DNA of 64,000 nt, taken from positions 22,248,243 to 22,312,242 of the forward strand of contig NW_024881295.1 in the NCBI RefSeq assembly GCF_018691265.1, read 5' to 3'. Of the stretch, positions 62,544 to 64,000 are shown in pieces. A model generated the notes under the pieces. The model made no database searches. It saw only the letters and a list, made by a program, of their open reading frames with translations, and was not told the origin of the DNA. The stretch is from Tyto alba (taxonomy: Eukaryota > Chordata > Aves > Strigiformes > Tytonidae). Positions within the stretch are counted from its first letter, which is position 1. Each line of letters starts with the position of its first letter. The position numbers and the translations under genes are program-made.

Positions 62544-63784
62544 GCGGTCCAGCCCCAGTGCTGTGTACTGCTGAGTTGTATTTTGCCAAGTTTGTCTCAG
62601 AGCTGTCTTGGGAGACCTCTCTGCCTCTCTCCACCACACTGCAGAGACGGCACTTCCAGGCAAGTGTCCTCAGAAAACAGCACCTGGATCGAGTCATGGG
62701 TTGTCACCTCTTTTTTTACCTCCAGGGCTTTCCTCATCTGTTCGCTAGAGGACATTTTAGGTCTTCTCTTGGCTGATAGCTCCGTGTGGAGGCTTGATGA
62801 TGTCTCTTTCTCTGGAAGTGTGGAGAGGCACCCGGCCTATTGCAGAGTCTGGCAAGCATGAGAAACCTCTGTCATTGGTTATTGTAGAGGTTATTGCCCT
62901 CCTCACCTCTGTCTGGATCTTTGGGGTGTAGGGGAAGGGAGTGCACAGCTTATCATGATCTCTGGGGAAGCAGAGAGACAGGGTAGGGAGTGGTGAGCAC
63001 TGTCACTGCACACTGCATCTTCCCGTCCTACCTGCGAATCCCTGATTCTGCTCCAACTGCACTGCGAAAGGCAGGTTTGAGCGTAATTCCTCTAGCAGAG
63101 GAACTGAAGTTAAAAAACTGTGGAGACTCTGACCTGGACATCTTTATGAATCCCTTGGGGCTAACATATGTGCCCTGTGAAGGGCCGTCCGCTGAAAATA
63201 AGATGCACCTATTTGCTGCAAGCTTGTTGCTGGGTGTGCAGCTTGCTTTGGTACCGTGAAGACAAAATAAACAAGATGAAAAGAGAGTTAAATATGAGCT
63301 AGTGGGGGCAGGACGCCTACATCTGTGTGTGTATAAAAGAATATTACTTTCTGCAGAGACCACAGATCTATTTCCAGGACAGCAGAGAGAGGCCAGATCT
63401 TCAGAAGGTTGTAAACTGGCACAACATGTTTAGTATTAGTTACAGGTATGACGATATGCATCAGCTGGGAAGCTAAGCCCGGTGTGTACCAGTAAAAGAG
63501 GACGGGGGAGGGGGGAAGGTGGCTATTTCGAGACCAGATTATTTTTATAGGGTTTGTGGCTAACCATCCCTAAACTGTCAGAGGCCATACAGTTGTGAAA
63601 AAGATGTTTTTATCCACATGAACCAGGTGAGAAGGAATTTTCCCATGGTCTTCAACGTCTCCATTTCAGTCAAAAATTATCCCTGTTAGGAGTTGTTACA
63701 GAGCCCTTCAGAAGACATGTATTTCTGAACAGGTTTTGCACTTGTGACTATTTTGTTGTAAAAGCAACTTGATTTTTATTTATT

Positions 63785-63798
63785 TGTGTGTGTGTGTG
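63785..63798. repeat. TG microsatellite
   Basis: Seven TG dinucleotides in a row. The run is short. Confidence 0.85.
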
Positions 63799-63971
63799 CT
63801 TAGCCAAAGCAGAGCAAGCCTGCAGCATGCATTCATTCTGAGCAGATGGACACTTGCTCCTGAGCCCTGCTGCACTCTGAGCTGCTCTGTGTGTTTTGTC
63901 CTAAGCCACAGTGCTCAGGGCATGAAAAATTGCTCCATCTTCCATTCTGGGGATTCCCTTAATATAAGGTC

Positions 63972-64000
63972 TCTACTTCTTACCTGTCTTCCCATTTTAG
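63972..64000 (+). other. TBXAS1: Candidate splice acceptor at the window edge
   Basis: CTACTTCTTACCTGTCTTCC followed by CATTTTAG is a pyrimidine-rich tract ending in AG exactly at the last base. The next TBXAS1 exon has not yet appeared, so it could begin at the first base outside. An AG after a pyrimidine run is common by chance. Confidence 0.3.

Larger units (their letters stand above)
57432..64000 (+). other. TBXAS1: TBXAS1 intron, running off the window end
   Basis: The intron starts with GTGAGT. The next exon, expected to encode a K-helix region with a GLPYLDMVIAETLR-like stretch, was not found. Contents are a T tract near 57892-57905, the 51-copy minisatellite at 60930-62543 and a TG microsatellite at 63785-63798. 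A weak MIR-like segment may lie near 59930-60040. The final bases, CTTACCTGTCTTCCCATTTTAG, are a pyrimidine-rich run ending in AG and could be the acceptor of the next exon. Confidence 0.8.

Overview
The window looks like bird nuclear DNA. The evidence is a set of CR1-type LINE fragments with typical avian 3' ends, relics of MIR-like tRNA SINEs, long introns, GT..AG splice sites, and no dense coding. The only gene I can support is the middle of thromboxane-A synthase (TBXAS1, cytochrome P450 family 5A) on the + strand. Five internal coding exons lie at 24826-24942, 32273-32361, 34836-34984, 36602-36731 and 57117-57431. Their lengths (117, 89, 149, 130 and 315 bp) and phases fit the human TBXAS1 protein as I remember it. 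The exception is exon 36602-36731, which is one base shorter than expected.

Layout. 1-24825 is upstream intron with MIR-like and CR1 relics, a GC-rich patch near 13.1-13.35 kb and many homopolymer tracts; no earlier coding exon was recognised. 24826-36731 holds four exons separated by introns of about 7.3, 2.5 and 1.6 kb. The first intron contains a compact cluster of promoter-like motifs near 25.85-26.2 kb and a well-preserved MIR-like SINE at 28.27-28.44 kb. The second contains a long antisense CR1 relic. 36732-57116 is a 20.4 kb intron with a strong CpG island (40.48-41.13 kb), a broken Ty3/gypsy integrase relic on the - strand (43.86-44.53 kb), a second GC-rich patch (49.28-49.6 kb) and AT-rich stretches that could be regulatory. 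57117-57431 encodes the I-helix. 57432-64000 is intron holding a 51-copy, 32-bp minisatellite (60930-62543) with an exact 537-bp internal duplication. The last bases of the window look like a splice acceptor. The N-terminal membrane anchor and the heme-thiolate cysteine exons are not in the window.

Main points for a second look: (1) a one-base deletion in the fourth exon that truncates TBXAS1 unless it is an assembly error; (2) the large, recently rearranged intronic minisatellite; (3) a bird I-helix with the usual P450 threonine, where human TBXAS1 has isoleucine; (4) a Ty3/gypsy integrase relic, a class scarce in birds; (5) an intragenic CpG island with no recognised gene. I found no convincing new multi-gene system. 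All family assignments are from memory and reading by eye, not from searches.
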